A stretch of DNA of 64,000 bases from Gemmatimonadaceae bacterium. GTDB taxonomy: Bacteria > Gemmatimonadota > Gemmatimonadetes > Gemmatimonadales > Gemmatimonadaceae. The stretch spans positions 1 to 64,000 of the forward strand of contig DASQFN010000047.1 in NCBI GenBank assembly GCA_035633115.1, given 5' to 3'. The notes under the pieces were generated by a model that saw nothing but the letters and a program-made list of their open reading frames with translations, did not search any database and was not told the DNA's origin. Position 1 is the stretch's first letter, and each line of letters starts with the position of its first letter. Of this stretch, positions 1 through 10,387 are shown one piece after another. The position numbers were made by a program, and so were the translations under genes.

Positions 1-1
1 G

Positions 2-1342
2 TGAGACCCGCTTGAACAGACTCTCGCCCGGGAGTCCGCCGGTAGGGCTTGATACGTATAGCTGGCTGTTACTCGTCACCTCCAGGTTGGTTGCGACAAT
101 ACCGCCGGTGACGGTCGTCCTGCTGCCGCTGGCGATCTCGAGTGGCTGCGTCGGGAAGTACAGGGTGCCGTTGAACACCGAATTCGAGCCGCTGCTGATC
201 TCGTTCTCATACACAGCGCCCGACAGTCCGCCCGCGGGATCCTGGTAGAACAGAATACCAGCCAGAGCGCCCGTCGTCGGCGCCGACAAATTCGCGTACG
301 AGGCGCTTCCCAACTTGATCTTCATAAACTTGTCGCGGCCATTGGGGTCGATGCCGTTGGTGTTGACCAGGGTCACGCCGGTGCCGGTGATCACACCTCC
401 ACCCATCTCGAGCCCTCCCCCTCTCAGGATGTAGAGGCCCGGATTGAGGGTAGCTGTGCCGGTACCGGTGATGTTGATACCCCCGCAATAAATCCCGGGC
501 GACAGCGTGAGGGAGGCGTTGTCAACCTTCATATTGGTGTAGTCGCAGGTCGTCGCCTCAACGCAACTGGGGTTCGGTGACGCCGAGCAGAACGGCGGCA
601 CGCTCAGGTACGCAAGCGGATCCGTCGCAAGCGGCAGTCCCGTGGCCGTGCTTCCGGCTGGGACTACGACGGTGCCACCCGATTGGTTAATCCCACCAGT
701 GACGGCAAGGGAGGTGGCCACAAGCACCGCGCCGCTCTCTATCGTAGCCGCGTTGTTTCTATTTGAGTTCACGACGATACCGCAACTGGCCTCCAATCGC
801 GATGGATTCCCACTCACGTAGAGTGACTTCTCGTCGTTAGGATCGAGAGTGTAGATGCAGCTCAAAGAAGGGGCGGGCATACCGGCAACAGCGCGCACGT
901 GGATTGTAACCGAGGTCCGTCCGAGCAGGGTAGAAAAAATGGTTGTGGCCGGGCGGGTAACCAGCACCTCGACGTACTCGAGGTTGTTTATGTAGAATCC
1001 GCTCGCCGGCCCGTTGTAAACGGACACCGTCACGCCGTCAGTGGCGTCAGTGAAGCCGTTCCTCGTCGTCTCGGCGCGCGCGGATGCGAACACCGAATCC
1101 TGGGGTTGTGCCCGGAAGATCTCGTGGGCGCCGGCCGTTGCCCCGGCATCGGCAGCCGTCTGGGCGATGCGCCTCTGGCGCTGGAGTGATCCCACGTCTA
1201 TCGCCAGAGCCGAGACGCTCATGACTCCGACCAGCGACACAGCAACAAGCGGCAGAACAGCACCGCGCCTGGTGCTCGGCAACCGTCCACGCCCGGCCGG
1301 CGCGTGTCGGCGGGCTGGATGCCCGGATCCGATCTCACCCAT
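2..1342 (-). CDS. TadG-like putative Flp pilus/surface protein (paralog 1, C-terminus cut by window start)
   Basis: This frame is open from an ATG at 1342 to the window edge: 447 codons, with only a few residues missing, judging from its neighbour at 1624-2952. The N-terminus is basic, followed by a hydrophobic segment at about residues 27-50 (GAVLPLVAVSLVGVMS) and the motif QTAADAGATAGAHE. These are typical of the TadE/TadG-like (Tad) domain that anchors pilus-assembly and related surface proteins in the inner membrane. The rest is a long Gly/Ser/Thr/Asn-rich region with phrases such as SPGIYCGGI and GLYILRGGGL, probably beta-rich and outside the cytoplasm. It is a close tandem paralog of the next gene. 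Known: Tad domains occur in Flp pilus loci. No other tad gene is visible here, so a pilus role is only an inference. Confidence 0.8.
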   Translation of the reverse strand, partial: MGEIGSGHPARRHAPAGRGRLPSTRRGAVLPLVAVSLVGVMSVSALAIDVGSLQRQRRIAQTAADAGATAGAHEIFRAQPQDSVFASARAETTRNGFTDATDGVTVSVYNGPASGFYINNLEYVEVLVTRPATTIFSTLLGRTSVTIHVRAVAGMPAPSLSCIYTLDPNDEKSLYVSGNPSRLEASCGIVVNSNRNNAATIESGAVLVATSLAVTGGINQSGGTVVVPAGSTATGLPLATDPLAYLSVPPFCSASPNPSCVEATTCDYTNMKVDNASLTLSPGIYCGGINITGTGTATLNPGLYILRGGGLEMGGGVITGTGVTLVNTNGIDPNGRDKFMKIKLGSASYANLSAPTTGALAGILFYQDPAGGLSGAVYENEISSGSNSVFNGTLYFPTQPLEIASGSRTTVTGGIVATNLEVTSNSQLYVSSPTGGLPGESLFKRVS

Positions 1343-1403
1343 TCTCAATTCCCTGTTTTAGGACCATGCCGATGATTAACGCTAACTTCACCGGGGAGCG
1401 CAT

Positions 1404-1589
1404 GCCAGATACACCAAAGACGACGACATACGGAATCTGTCACCTTCGGCAGTAATATCGGCGTGAGATGCTCAGCCGGCAGGCAAGCGTCATCCCGAGC
1501 GATACAACGGCACTTAAATGACGCAGTACCCGTTTTCCCGTCACCAGATACACCAGAGACGACTGCGTAGGGAATCTGTTACCTGCGGC
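1404..1589. repeat. imperfect 47-bp direct repeat flanking the spacer between the two TadG-like genes
   Basis: Copy A (1404-1450) and copy B (1543-1589) match at about 39 of 47 positions, sharing CCAGATACACCA, AGACGAC and GGAATCTGT in the same order. Copy B lies 35 bp beyond the stop of the downstream-coordinate paralog and copy A about 60 bp before the start of the other. The copies may be remnants of the tandem duplication or of a small dispersed element. I see no gene in 1343-1623. Confidence 0.6.
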
Positions 1590-1623
1590 CACCAGAAGCG
1601 CGACGCCGGCGGCGGCCCGTCGG

Positions 1624-2952
1624 TCACTCGACGAGAGAGACGCGCCTGATCAGTGGCTCACCCGTGAGTCCGCCGGTCATGTCCACGCTTACTATGCTGT
1701 TGCTCGTCACCGTCACTTTGGTGGCGACCACACCACCGTTGATTGTCGTCGTGCTCGTGCTGGCGCCCAGCTCGATCGGCTGAGTCGGAAAGTAAAGCGT
1801 CCCGGTGAACACCGCATTCGAGCCGCTGGCGATCAGGTTCTCATACACAACGCCCGGCTCTCCGGCCGCGGGATCCTGGAAGAACAAGATGCCGGCCAGA
1901 GGCCCCGTCGTCATCGCCGACAGAGTCGCCCGCGAGCCGCTCCCCAGCTCGAACTTCTTGAAGCCGCTGGCGCCACCGTTGGCGGCAGTGGCGTTGGTGT
2001 TGAAGAAGGTCACGCCTGTGCCGGTGATTACGCCCGAGCCCGACTTGAGGCCGCCCCCTCTCAGGATATAGAGGCCCGAATTGAACGCGACGGTGCCGTC
2101 GATCTCGATCCCCCCGCAGTAGATCCCCGGTGACAGGACGGCGGTGGTGCTGGAAGCGATTTTCGTATTGGTATAGTCGCACTGCGCGGGGTCGAAGGAC
2201 GGAGGCTCCAGGTATGCAAGCGGATCCGGCGAAGGCGCCACTCCCGTTTCCATGGTTCCGCTGATCACGACAGTGCCACCCGACTGGTCTATCCCACCGG
2301 TGACGGCAAAGGAGTCGCCTGTAAGCGTTCCGTTGCTCTCTATCACGACCGCCTTGGAGTTCGACGAGTTCACGACGATCCCGCAGCTGACGTCCAATCG
2401 CGATTGCGACCCGCTCACGTTGAGGGCCTTCTCGTCAAAGGGCTCGAGAGCGTAAATGCAACTCTCAGAAGGGGCCGGGATTCCGGCAACACCGCGTACG
2501 TTGATTGTAACCGAGTTCCGTCCGAGCAGGCCGCCAAAAATGGTGGTCGCGGGGCGGGAGATCACCACTTCGACGAACTGGTCGTCGCCGATGTAGAATC
2601 CGGTCACCGGCCCGTTGTAGACCGACACCGTCACGCCATTGACACCGTGCGCAAAACCGTTCCTCGCCGTCTCGGTTTTTGCGGATAGTTCCACTGAATC
2701 CGGGAACTCCCTGTAGATCTCGTGGGCACCGGCGGTCGCACCGGCGTCGGCCGCCGTCTGGGCAGTGCGCCTCTGGCGATGGAGTGATCCCACGTCAATC
2801 GCTAGAGCCGTGACGCTCATGACCCCGACCAGCGACACAGCAACCAGCGGCAGAACAGCACCGCGACTGTTGCTCGGCAACCGTCCGCCTCGCTCACGTG
2901 AGCGTTGGTTGCGCAGGCGCAGCCGCTCCGATTCGATCTCACTCATACCCAA
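1624..2952 (-). CDS. TadG-like putative Flp pilus/surface protein (paralog 2, complete)
   Basis: 442 residues. A basic N-terminus precedes a transmembrane segment at about residues 28-50 (RGAVLPLVAVSLVGVMS), then QTAADAGATAGAHEI, the TadE/TadG-like (Tad) domain. The roughly 300-residue remainder is Gly/Ser/Thr-rich with few charged residues and ends in RRVSLVE, the same tail as the neighbouring paralog. The two genes are colinear along their whole length, so they arose by tandem duplication. A start at 2952 is supported by a GGAG a few bases upstream and a good promoter about 100 bp upstream. The protein is probably membrane-anchored with an extracytoplasmic beta-rich domain. The function is not known and no pilin or secretion ATPase gene is nearby. 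Confidence 0.85.
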   Translation of the reverse strand: MGMSEIESERLRLRNQRSRERGGRLPSNSRGAVLPLVAVSLVGVMSVTALAIDVGSLHRQRRTAQTAADAGATAGAHEIYREFPDSVELSAKTETARNGFAHGVNGVTVSVYNGPVTGFYIGDDQFVEVVISRPATTIFGGLLGRNSVTINVRGVAGIPAPSESCIYALEPFDEKALNVSGSQSRLDVSCGIVVNSSNSKAVVIESNGTLTGDSFAVTGGIDQSGGTVVISGTMETGVAPSPDPLAYLEPPSFDPAQCDYTNTKIASSTTAVLSPGIYCGGIEIDGTVAFNSGLYILRGGGLKSGSGVITGTGVTFFNTNATAANGGASGFKKFELGSGSRATLSAMTTGPLAGILFFQDPAAGEPGVVYENLIASGSNAVFTGTLYFPTQPIELGASTSTTTINGGVVATKVTVTSNSIVSVDMTGGLTGEPLIRRVSLVE

Positions 2953-3055
2953 CTCCGGTTCGGGACTAGCCGCGCTGCCCCCGACTTACCGCGCGACCCC
3001 GCGTCAGCTCATGCTCGGCATAAACACATGGGGTCGGGTAAGCCCTAATATTAAT

Positions 3056-3083
3056 AGAATAGCAATGACCTGCCCCCTGTCAA
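3056..3083 (-). promoter_or_regulatory. sigma-70-type promoter for the TadG-like gene at 1624-2952
   Basis: On the minus strand, a perfect TTGACA (-35, 3083-3078) is followed by 16 bp and TATTCT (-10, 3061-3056). Transcription would start near 3049, giving a leader of about 100 nt before the ATG at 2952. The spacer 2953-3199 otherwise holds only a short direct repeat, GTTGGCTTGAGC, at about 3089-3114. Confidence 0.6.
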
Positions 3084-3199
3084 CGGCCGTTGGCTTGAGC
3101 CGTTGGCTTGAGCGTGACGAGCGGAGCCCGAAAACGCGGTCCACTTCGCTTCCTTACATGAGAATCCTGACGGATGGCGATGCTTTATTTGGTCGGGCA

Positions 3200-4129
3200 C
3201 TACATTTGTGATCCGAGGGCGCGAATCGCTGCACGAACCGCCCCCCGGGCGGGGACTATCTCGGACGAGTTGAGCTGAGCGCCGGGGACCGCCGATCGGA
3301 TCCGCCGCTCGACTTTTTTTCGGAGCAGCGAACCCTTCTGGAGGAGGCCACCGGAGAACGCCACGTTGATTGAAGCGCGCTCGTCGCCGAACAGCCGCAC
3401 CGCGAGAGCCCTCACGTGAACGACGAGCTCTTCGGCGGCGAGCGAGACGAGCGCATTTGCGCGCGCATCACCGGCTGCGGCGGTGGCCATAACGACCGGC
3501 GCCAAGCCGGCGATAGTCGTGGTGCTGGCGGCGATTGCCCAGGGAATCAGCTCCTCGACAGTGCTCACTTGAGCGGCGGTCACGATGCTTCCGGTCAATC
3601 CGGTAGGCGGTTCGCGGCCGTCTGCCGCGGCGGCGACGACACCAAGCGCCCGCTTGCCGAGCCAGCCGCCGCTGCCTTCGTCGCCGAAGGCGGGGCCCCA
3701 CCCCCCGCACCGCGCATGTTCTCCGTTGACTCCCCGGGCGTAGGCGATCGATCCCGTTCCGGCGAGAATGATTATCCCAGGCCCGTCGCCGAACGCGTCC
3801 ACCAGCGCAATGGCAGCGTCACTGTCGACCACCACCTCGTCTGCGACACCGAGCCGATTCAGCTCGTTTTCGAGATCGCGCCGCTCTTCGTCGCGACCGA
3901 CGCCCGCGAAGCCGGCGTAAAGAACCGCGGGTACCGCGTCGAGGATGCCGGCGCGGGAGAGCGCCGCTCGCATGAGGTCGGCAACTACGGCGCCTGATTT
4001 CTCTGCCGCACCGGGACGCATCGCGGATCTGCCGCCTTCAACGGAGGCGAGCTCCTCTCCGGTTTCCGTCGCGAGGATGAGGGTCGTTTTAGATCCGCCG
4101 CCGTCAACCCCTGCGACCAGCTCCCTCAT
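3200..4129 (-). CDS. BadF/BadG/BcrA-family sugar kinase (N-acetylglucosamine or N-acetylmuramic acid kinase)
   Basis: 309 residues with the ASKHA-fold kinase signatures in order: phosphate-1 motif DGGGSKT at 9-15, an Asp in VDSDAAIAL near 104, AGTGS at 123-127, GGWG at 142-145 and GDEGSG at 149-154. This is the layout of the BadF-type N-acetylglucosamine kinases, which phosphorylate amino sugars with ATP in the cytoplasm. Its length is normal for the family. It lies downstream of a sodium:solute symporter on the same strand, with a DUF1343 (NamZ-type) gene nearby. Since some BadF kinases (MurK) act on N-acetylmuramic acid, I infer a role in cell-wall sugar salvage. Substrate identity cannot be read from the sequence. 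Confidence 0.85.
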   Translation of the reverse strand: MRELVAGVDGGGSKTTLILATETGEELASVEGGRSAMRPGAAEKSGAVVADLMRAALSRAGILDAVPAVLYAGFAGVGRDEERRDLENELNRLGVADEVVVDSDAAIALVDAFGDGPGIIILAGTGSIAYARGVNGEHARCGGWGPAFGDEGSGGWLGKRALGVVAAAADGREPPTGLTGSIVTAAQVSTVEELIPWAIAASTTTIAGLAPVVMATAAAGDARANALVSLAAEELVVHVRALAVRLFGDERASINVAFSGGLLQKGSLLRKKVERRIRSAVPGAQLNSSEIVPARGAVRAAIRALGSQM

Positions 4130-4142
4130 GGCGTCACAACGG

Positions 4143-4304
4143 CAACTGAGAACGACACGCGACCCGCTGGCCGCTGAGCGCTGAGCGCTGCGCGCTGATA
4201 ACGGAAGCGGAGTCTCCGTCGCGCGATGCGTGGAATAGCGTCAGGTCGTTAGCGCCGAGCGGAAAGCGGTGAGCGTCAAGCGGGTAGCGGGTAGTCCTCA
4301 GTTG
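4143..4304. repeat. long imperfect inverted repeat, CGCT-rich family, copy 1
   Basis: The arms are 4143-4203 and 4247-4304. The left arm begins CAACTGAG and the right arm ends CTCAGTTG; both then carry ACCCGCT and a series of CGCT units 7-9 bp apart, ending in AACG/CGTT. The element lies between the symporter and kinase genes. It belongs to the same family as 9633-9810, so it is a dispersed element and not a gene-specific hairpin. Confidence 0.75.
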
Positions 4305-4315
4305 AAGTCGCAAAC

Positions 4316-5848
4316 TCATTTCCAGGTTCGCCCCGCTTCCTGCTCGGTAGTCAGCTGCGCGTGCGTGAGCGAGGAGAGAATACCGACTCCAACCGTAACG
4401 GTAGTCCCGATGAGGACGTACCACGGCCACGCAATCTTTCCCAGCGTCGTCAGTGTATCCGTCATTCCCGGGAACACCGGGATGAGCTGCTTTGCAAAGA
4501 CCACGACCGACATGACCAGCAGGCCGACGGCCATTCCAAGAATGGCGTCTCGCTGGATTGCCCGTCGCCACAGCCAACCGAGAAAGAAGCCGCCGAGCAG
4601 CGCGCCGTACGTGAACGATGCAATCGACAGGGCAACCACGACGACCGGAGTCCCCTGTTGTCTGTACAAGAGCGCGGCTATCAACAGGATCGCTCCCCAG
4701 ACAAGAGAGAAGATCCGTCCCATGCGGAACGTGTTCTTCTCTGTCGGCTCGCGCTTCGAGAGCGGCAGATAGATGTCGTGAGTTGTCGCTGCCGCGAGCG
4801 AATTGATGGATCCGGAAAGCGTGCTCATTGCCGCGGCCAGAATTGCCGCAACCACCAGCCCGGTGAGACCCGGTGGCATGACGTCGATGACGAACGTCGG
4901 GAAAATGGAATCGGGGACGGCGAACTTCCGCCCGCCGTAATAGGCGAAGAGCCCGATCCCGATCATCAGGAACAGAACGAATTGCGCAAACACCGCAATG
5001 CCGCTTCCGATCAGCGCACGCCGCGCATCGCGAAGATTGCCCGATGCCAGCAGGCGCTGCACGATGAGCTGATCAGCACCATGCGATGCCATCGACAGGA
5101 ACGCTCCGCCAATGAGACCCGCAAGCAGCGTCTGCGCTCTGTCGAAGCCGGTGTAGGTATCGACCACACGAAGCTTGTCCGAAGCGCTGGCAACGTCGAA
5201 GATCGTGCCCCATCCGCCTGCAACTCCACGTCCCAGCAGGTAAAGCGCGGCGATTCCGCCGAGGATGTAGACGCCCGTCTGAATCACGTCCGTCCAGACT
5301 ACCGCGCGCATTCCACCGTGATACGTGTAGAGAAGAGTCAGCACGCCCAGTATCAGAATGGAGAGCGGCATCAGGTACTGCTGCGGAACGGCCGGCCCGA
5401 TGATCAGCGCAATCGGAATCGCTGTCGCAAACACACGCACCGAATCGCCGAAAGCGCGGGTGAACATGAACACCACGGACGCGAAGCGACGCGTCGGCAA
5501 TCCAAACCGCTGCTCGAGCAGCGCGTACGCAGTTACCAGCTCGCCCTGGAAGTACCGGGGCAGAAGTGTGTAGGCGACGACGATCCGGCCGAGAATGTAG
5601 CCCGCCGCGATCTGCAGAAAGCCAAGGTTCGTGGTGTATGCCAGGCCCGGAATGCTGATGAACGTCAGCGCACTCGTCTCGGTGGCGACCACGGAGAAAA
5701 GAATTGCCCACCAGGGAATTCTCTTGCCGGCGACGAAATATTCCCGGCCCGTCTCCTGGCCGCGGCCGAGCCATATGCCGAGTACCGTAGTCCCGACGAG
5801 ATAGACAACCAGCACCAAATAATCGAGGGCGGTGAAATGGGATGTCAT
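4316..5848 (-). CDS. sodium:solute symporter (SSS family)
   Basis: 510 residues, almost entirely hydrophobic helices (about 13 predicted by eye), beginning TALDYLVLVVYLVGTTVLGI. Family marks include the REYFVAGKRIPWW loop after helix 1 and ATETSALTFISIPG in helix 2, the region that binds sodium in this family. It is an inner-membrane importer driven by the sodium gradient. It is the first gene before the BadF-type kinase on the same strand, so amino-sugar or anhydro-sugar import is a reasonable inference. A GAGGGCGGTGAG ribosome-binding site precedes the ATG at 5848. SSS members carry sugars, amino acids, sialic acid and other solutes, so the substrate remains open. Confidence 0.88.
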   Translation of the reverse strand: MTSHFTALDYLVLVVYLVGTTVLGIWLGRGQETGREYFVAGKRIPWWAILFSVVATETSALTFISIPGLAYTTNLGFLQIAAGYILGRIVVAYTLLPRYFQGELVTAYALLEQRFGLPTRRFASVVFMFTRAFGDSVRVFATAIPIALIIGPAVPQQYLMPLSILILGVLTLLYTYHGGMRAVVWTDVIQTGVYILGGIAALYLLGRGVAGGWGTIFDVASASDKLRVVDTYTGFDRAQTLLAGLIGGAFLSMASHGADQLIVQRLLASGNLRDARRALIGSGIAVFAQFVLFLMIGIGLFAYYGGRKFAVPDSIFPTFVIDVMPPGLTGLVVAAILAAAMSTLSGSINSLAAATTHDIYLPLSKREPTEKNTFRMGRIFSLVWGAILLIAALLYRQQGTPVVVVALSIASFTYGALLGGFFLGWLWRRAIQRDAILGMAVGLLVMSVVVFAKQLIPVFPGMTDTLTTLGKIAWPWYVLIGTTVTVGVGILSSLTHAQLTTEQEAGRTWK

Positions 5849-5887
5849 CTCACCGCCCTCGTGGCGCTTGCACCGGCGACGATCGGA

Positions 5888-6244
5888 TTACGCTGTGAAT
5901 GAGCTACCGCAGCCGCACCCGCCGGTAGAATTCGGATTCTTGAAGGTGAATCCAGATCCCTGCATGGAGGTGACGTAGTCGATGGTCACGCCCGAGATGT
6001 ACTGCGCGGAAAATGGATCGATGAACACCTTGAACCCCTCGTTGTCGATGACGAAGTCGTCCTCGGCGCTCTTGTCCTCGATGACAAGGCTGTACTTGAA
6101 GCCGCTGCAGCCGCCGGGCTGGACGGCGACGCGGAGTCCGCCCTCCTCACCGGTGACGCCCTCGGCTACCATGAACTTCTTCACCTCTACCGCCGCTGTG
6201 GGCGTCAGGGTGAGCTCGATATCAGTTGAAGTCGAAGTCGACAT
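5888..6244 (-). CDS. erpA: A-type iron-sulfur cluster carrier (ErpA/IscA family)
   Basis: 118 residues, the usual length. The three conserved cluster-binding cysteines are C46 in GGCSGFKY and C110/C112 in GGCGCGSSF. A-type carriers receive Fe-S clusters from a scaffold and hand them to apo-enzymes in the cytoplasm. A strong GGAGG precedes the ATG at 6244. The gene sits between two symporter genes and is not obviously linked to them in function; no isc or suf genes are in the window. An IscA or SufA name would fit equally well, since these paralogs cannot be separated by motif alone. Confidence 0.9.
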   Translation of the reverse strand: MSTSTSTDIELTLTPTAAVEVKKFMVAEGVTGEEGGLRVAVQPGGCSGFKYSLVIEDKSAEDDFVIDNEGFKVFIDPFSAQYISGVTIDYVTSMQGSGFTFKNPNSTGGCGCGSSFTA

Positions 6245-6320
6245 TTACAATCCTCCGTTTGACCCCGAAAGTTAGGGCGAACCCGTCATTTCTGGTAGAG
6301 CAAGTTGCGTACGACGCAAT

Positions 6321-8159
<1,839 letters not shown>

Positions 8160-8307
8160 CGGCGTCGGGAGGAAAGTGTCGGAGGCCGACCGGCGTGCAT
8201 CTTCGCTGCACCTTGCCGAGACAGAGCACGGGCCAGCAGGATGGAACGCCGGTTCGTATCATTAGGTACCCAGTCCCTACAAAGTCCAACTTACGAGAAT
8301 CCACGCA

Positions 8308-9606
8308 ATGGCGCGACATCGTCGCTTCTTACTGTTGTCACTTGCCGCTGTAGCAGGCGGCTGCACCGTTACGAGCAACCGTATGGATCCGCCCGACGAG
8401 CTTCCGGAAGCGATAGTGAAGCCGGGCATCACGGTTCTCGCGGGAGACAGCCTCGGGGTCATCAGCGGAAAGAAGATCGGGCTCGTCACGAACCAGACCG
8501 GGATCAACGAAAACCGCCAATCGGATATCGATGTTTTGCGCGAGCCGAGGGTCCGAAAAGCGAATGTGACCCTGACGATGCTTTTCTCGCCCGAGCATGG
8601 GATCCACGGTACGGAGGACACGGAGAACATCTCGAACGAGGTAGACCGTCGTACGGGTCTGCCGATCTACTCGCTGTACACGAACCAGACCATAGGACCG
8701 CCGGACAGTCTCGTGCGGCAGCTCGACGCTCTCGTGTTCGATCTGCAGGACATCGGTACGAGGACGTGGACTTACGTGGGAGCGATGATCTACTCGATGC
8801 GGGCCGCGGCGCGAACAGGCAAGCAGATCATCGTGCTCGACCGCCCCAACCCGATCACCGGCTTTTTCGTGGAGGGGCCGATGCTCGACAGTGCGCTGGC
8901 AAATGCGGAAGATCCAACCCCCACGCGCGCGGGGCAGGCATACGCGCTCTACCCGATGCCGCTCCGGCACGGGATGACGATGGGGGAGCTGGCTCTTTTT
9001 TTCAACGATGTGCTCGGCATCCGGGCGAACCTCAAGGTGATCCCGATGCATGGCTGGCGGCGCGACTTGTGGTTCGATCGAACGGGGCTTCCCTGGGTTC
9101 GTCCCTCGCCCAACCTGCCGACGCTTCAAAGCGCGATCATGTATCCGGGTCTGGTGGCCTTCGAGGGAAGCAATCTCTCGGTCGGACGCGGAACGCCGAC
9201 GCCGTTTCAGTTCATCGGCGCGCCGTGGCTGAAAGCGCGCGAGACGCTCAAGCTGCTTCAGGACCGGGAGCTGACGGGCGTTCGATTCGTCGAGCAATCG
9301 TACGCGCCGCTTTCACCGGGTGACGGCAAATACGCGGGCAGGACGATTCCGGGAATCAGGATGATCGTCACCAATCGAAGCTCGCTGCAGCCGGCGCGAG
9401 TTGGTGCGGCGCTGCTCTGGGCGATTGGAAAAACGTCTGCCGATTCACTCCGCCTCAACGATCGTGCGTTCGATCTTCGATTCGGCTCGGCGCGCGTTCG
9501 CGAAGCGCTCCTTCGGGGTGAGGATCCGGACGGTGTCATCGACCGGGAGTATCGGTCGGCGTTCGCTTTTCGAGAGCGGACGAGAAGATACCTCTTATAC
9601 CCGTAG
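8308..9606 (+). CDS. DUF1343 lipoprotein, probable exo-beta-N-acetylmuramidase (NamZ family)
   Basis: 432 residues. A short signal sequence (residues 1-19, ending AVAGGC) suggests a lipoprotein outside the cytoplasm. The body has DUF1343 phrases: GLVTNQTGI, LFSPEHGI, SLYTNQ, VFDLQDIGTRTWTY and VLDRPNPI. DUF1343 includes NamZ of Bacillus subtilis, an exo-acting N-acetylmuramidase that removes MurNAc from the non-reducing end of peptidoglycan fragments. Together with the two symporters and the BadF-type kinase it forms a plausible cell-wall salvage set. No murQ etherase is seen in the window. Confidence 0.88.
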   Translation: MARHRRFLLLSLAAVAGGCTVTSNRMDPPDELPEAIVKPGITVLAGDSLGVISGKKIGLVTNQTGINENRQSDIDVLREPRVRKANVTLTMLFSPEHGIHGTEDTENISNEVDRRTGLPIYSLYTNQTIGPPDSLVRQLDALVFDLQDIGTRTWTYVGAMIYSMRAAARTGKQIIVLDRPNPITGFFVEGPMLDSALANAEDPTPTRAGQAYALYPMPLRHGMTMGELALFFNDVLGIRANLKVIPMHGWRRDLWFDRTGLPWVRPSPNLPTLQSAIMYPGLVAFEGSNLSVGRGTPTPFQFIGAPWLKARETLKLLQDRELTGVRFVEQSYAPLSPGDGKYAGRTIPGIRMIVTNRSSLQPARVGAALLWAIGKTSADSLRLNDRAFDLRFGSARVREALLRGEDPDGVIDREYRSAFAFRERTRRYLLYP

Positions 9607-9632
9607 CTGACAGGGCACCACGTATTGCAAAC

Positions 9633-9810
9633 GCGGAACTGAGAAATACACGCTACCCGCTGATCGCTTGGCGCTGACCGCTGCGCGCTAAGGCGGAAAC
9701 CCTGAGCGCACGAAGGGATCAAATCGATGATTCAGCGAAACCTTCGCTGTCGTTAGCGCGTAGCGATGAGCGCCAAGCGATTAGCGGGTAGCGTGTGGTT
9801 CTCAGTTCGC
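9633..9810. repeat. long inverted repeat, CGCT-rich family, copy 2
   Basis: Arms 9633-9691 and 9753-9810 pair over about 58 bp with a 61-bp loop. Read as the left arm and the complement of the right arm, both give GAACTGAGAA, then ACACGCTACCCGCT, ATCGCTTGGCGCT and finally GCGCTAA, with only scattered mismatches. It fills most of the 302-bp spacer between the DUF1343 gene and the small lipoprotein gene. It is homologous to 4143-4304. No gene is visible in 9607-9908. Confidence 0.85.
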
Positions 9811-9908
9811 CGTTTACGTGGTGAAACTCCAATCGGAGCCAGGTTACTAAGCATGGCTCTTGCAAGCCTCCACCTCGACTCACTTACGCAGGACATCAGG
9901 GAGGCGCG

Positions 9909-10247
9909 ATGCGAGCTTTTGTAACGTCGCTGGCGATGGCCGTAACCGTCGCCGCGACGGGATGCGCCGGCCGCCAGGTTGAAGTCACCACCGGACCGCA
10001 GCCCGCTGCGGATGTTTCCGTGCGTTTTACAAATAATCTGAGCCAGGCCGTGAATGTTTACGTCACGACGGGAGGCACGGACGTATTTCTGAAGCAGGTA
10101 TCTGCAAACAGCGTCGAGGTGCTGCCAGTGGCGGGAATACCGGCTGGAACGACGGTCACCCTGAAGGCGCGAACCGTGGACGGAACGCGAACGTACACGC
10201 GAGACAACGTCCAGCTCGCGACTAACTACGACTGGCGCGTCCCTTAG
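9909..10247 (+). CDS. small hypothetical lipoprotein
   Basis: 112 residues. The signal peptide, residues 1-19, ends in a lipobox (VAATGC), so it is probably lipid-modified and exported. The mature part (VSVRFTNNLSQAVNVYVTTGG and on) looks like a small all-beta domain and ends in YDWRVP. A clear GGGAGG ribosome-binding site lies upstream of the ATG. A strong bidirectional terminator follows at 10289. I do not recognise the family; the gene appears to be monocistronic. Confidence 0.75.
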   Translation: MRAFVTSLAMAVTVAATGCAGRQVEVTTGPQPAADVSVRFTNNLSQAVNVYVTTGGTDVFLKQVSANSVEVLPVAGIPAGTTVTLKARTVDGTRTYTRDNVQLATNYDWRVP

Positions 10248-10288
10248 AGGGCGGGTGTCGGGGTCTGCTGGCAATGCCCGGCCCGTCA

Positions 10289-10340
10289 GAATAGCTTTAC
10301 GGGTCGAAACGCCTCACCGCTTCGACCCGTTTTGCTATTC
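10289..10340. terminator. bidirectional rho-independent terminator
   Basis: A 10-bp perfect stem (ACGGGTCGAA at 10299-10308 with TTCGACCCGT at 10321-10330) is followed by TTTTGC. An outer GAATAGC/GCTATTC pair with AAA/TTT tracts on both sides lets it work in both directions. It separates the lipoprotein gene from the inositol-lipid operon. Confidence 0.85.
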
Positions 10341-10387
10341 GTTCCTGCGCCGCCGGGAGCGGTAGCATTTTCTTTGGCCGGTCTTAC

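Noticed and set aside
2953-3199. small gene upstream of the second TadG-like gene
   Set aside because: Open frames here have no ribosome-binding site or conserved look; the stretch is better explained as a promoter and leader.
4361-5902. 513-codon open frame antisense to the first sodium symporter
   Set aside because: Highly charged low-complexity translation with no family motif; the opposite strand encodes a clear SSS transporter.
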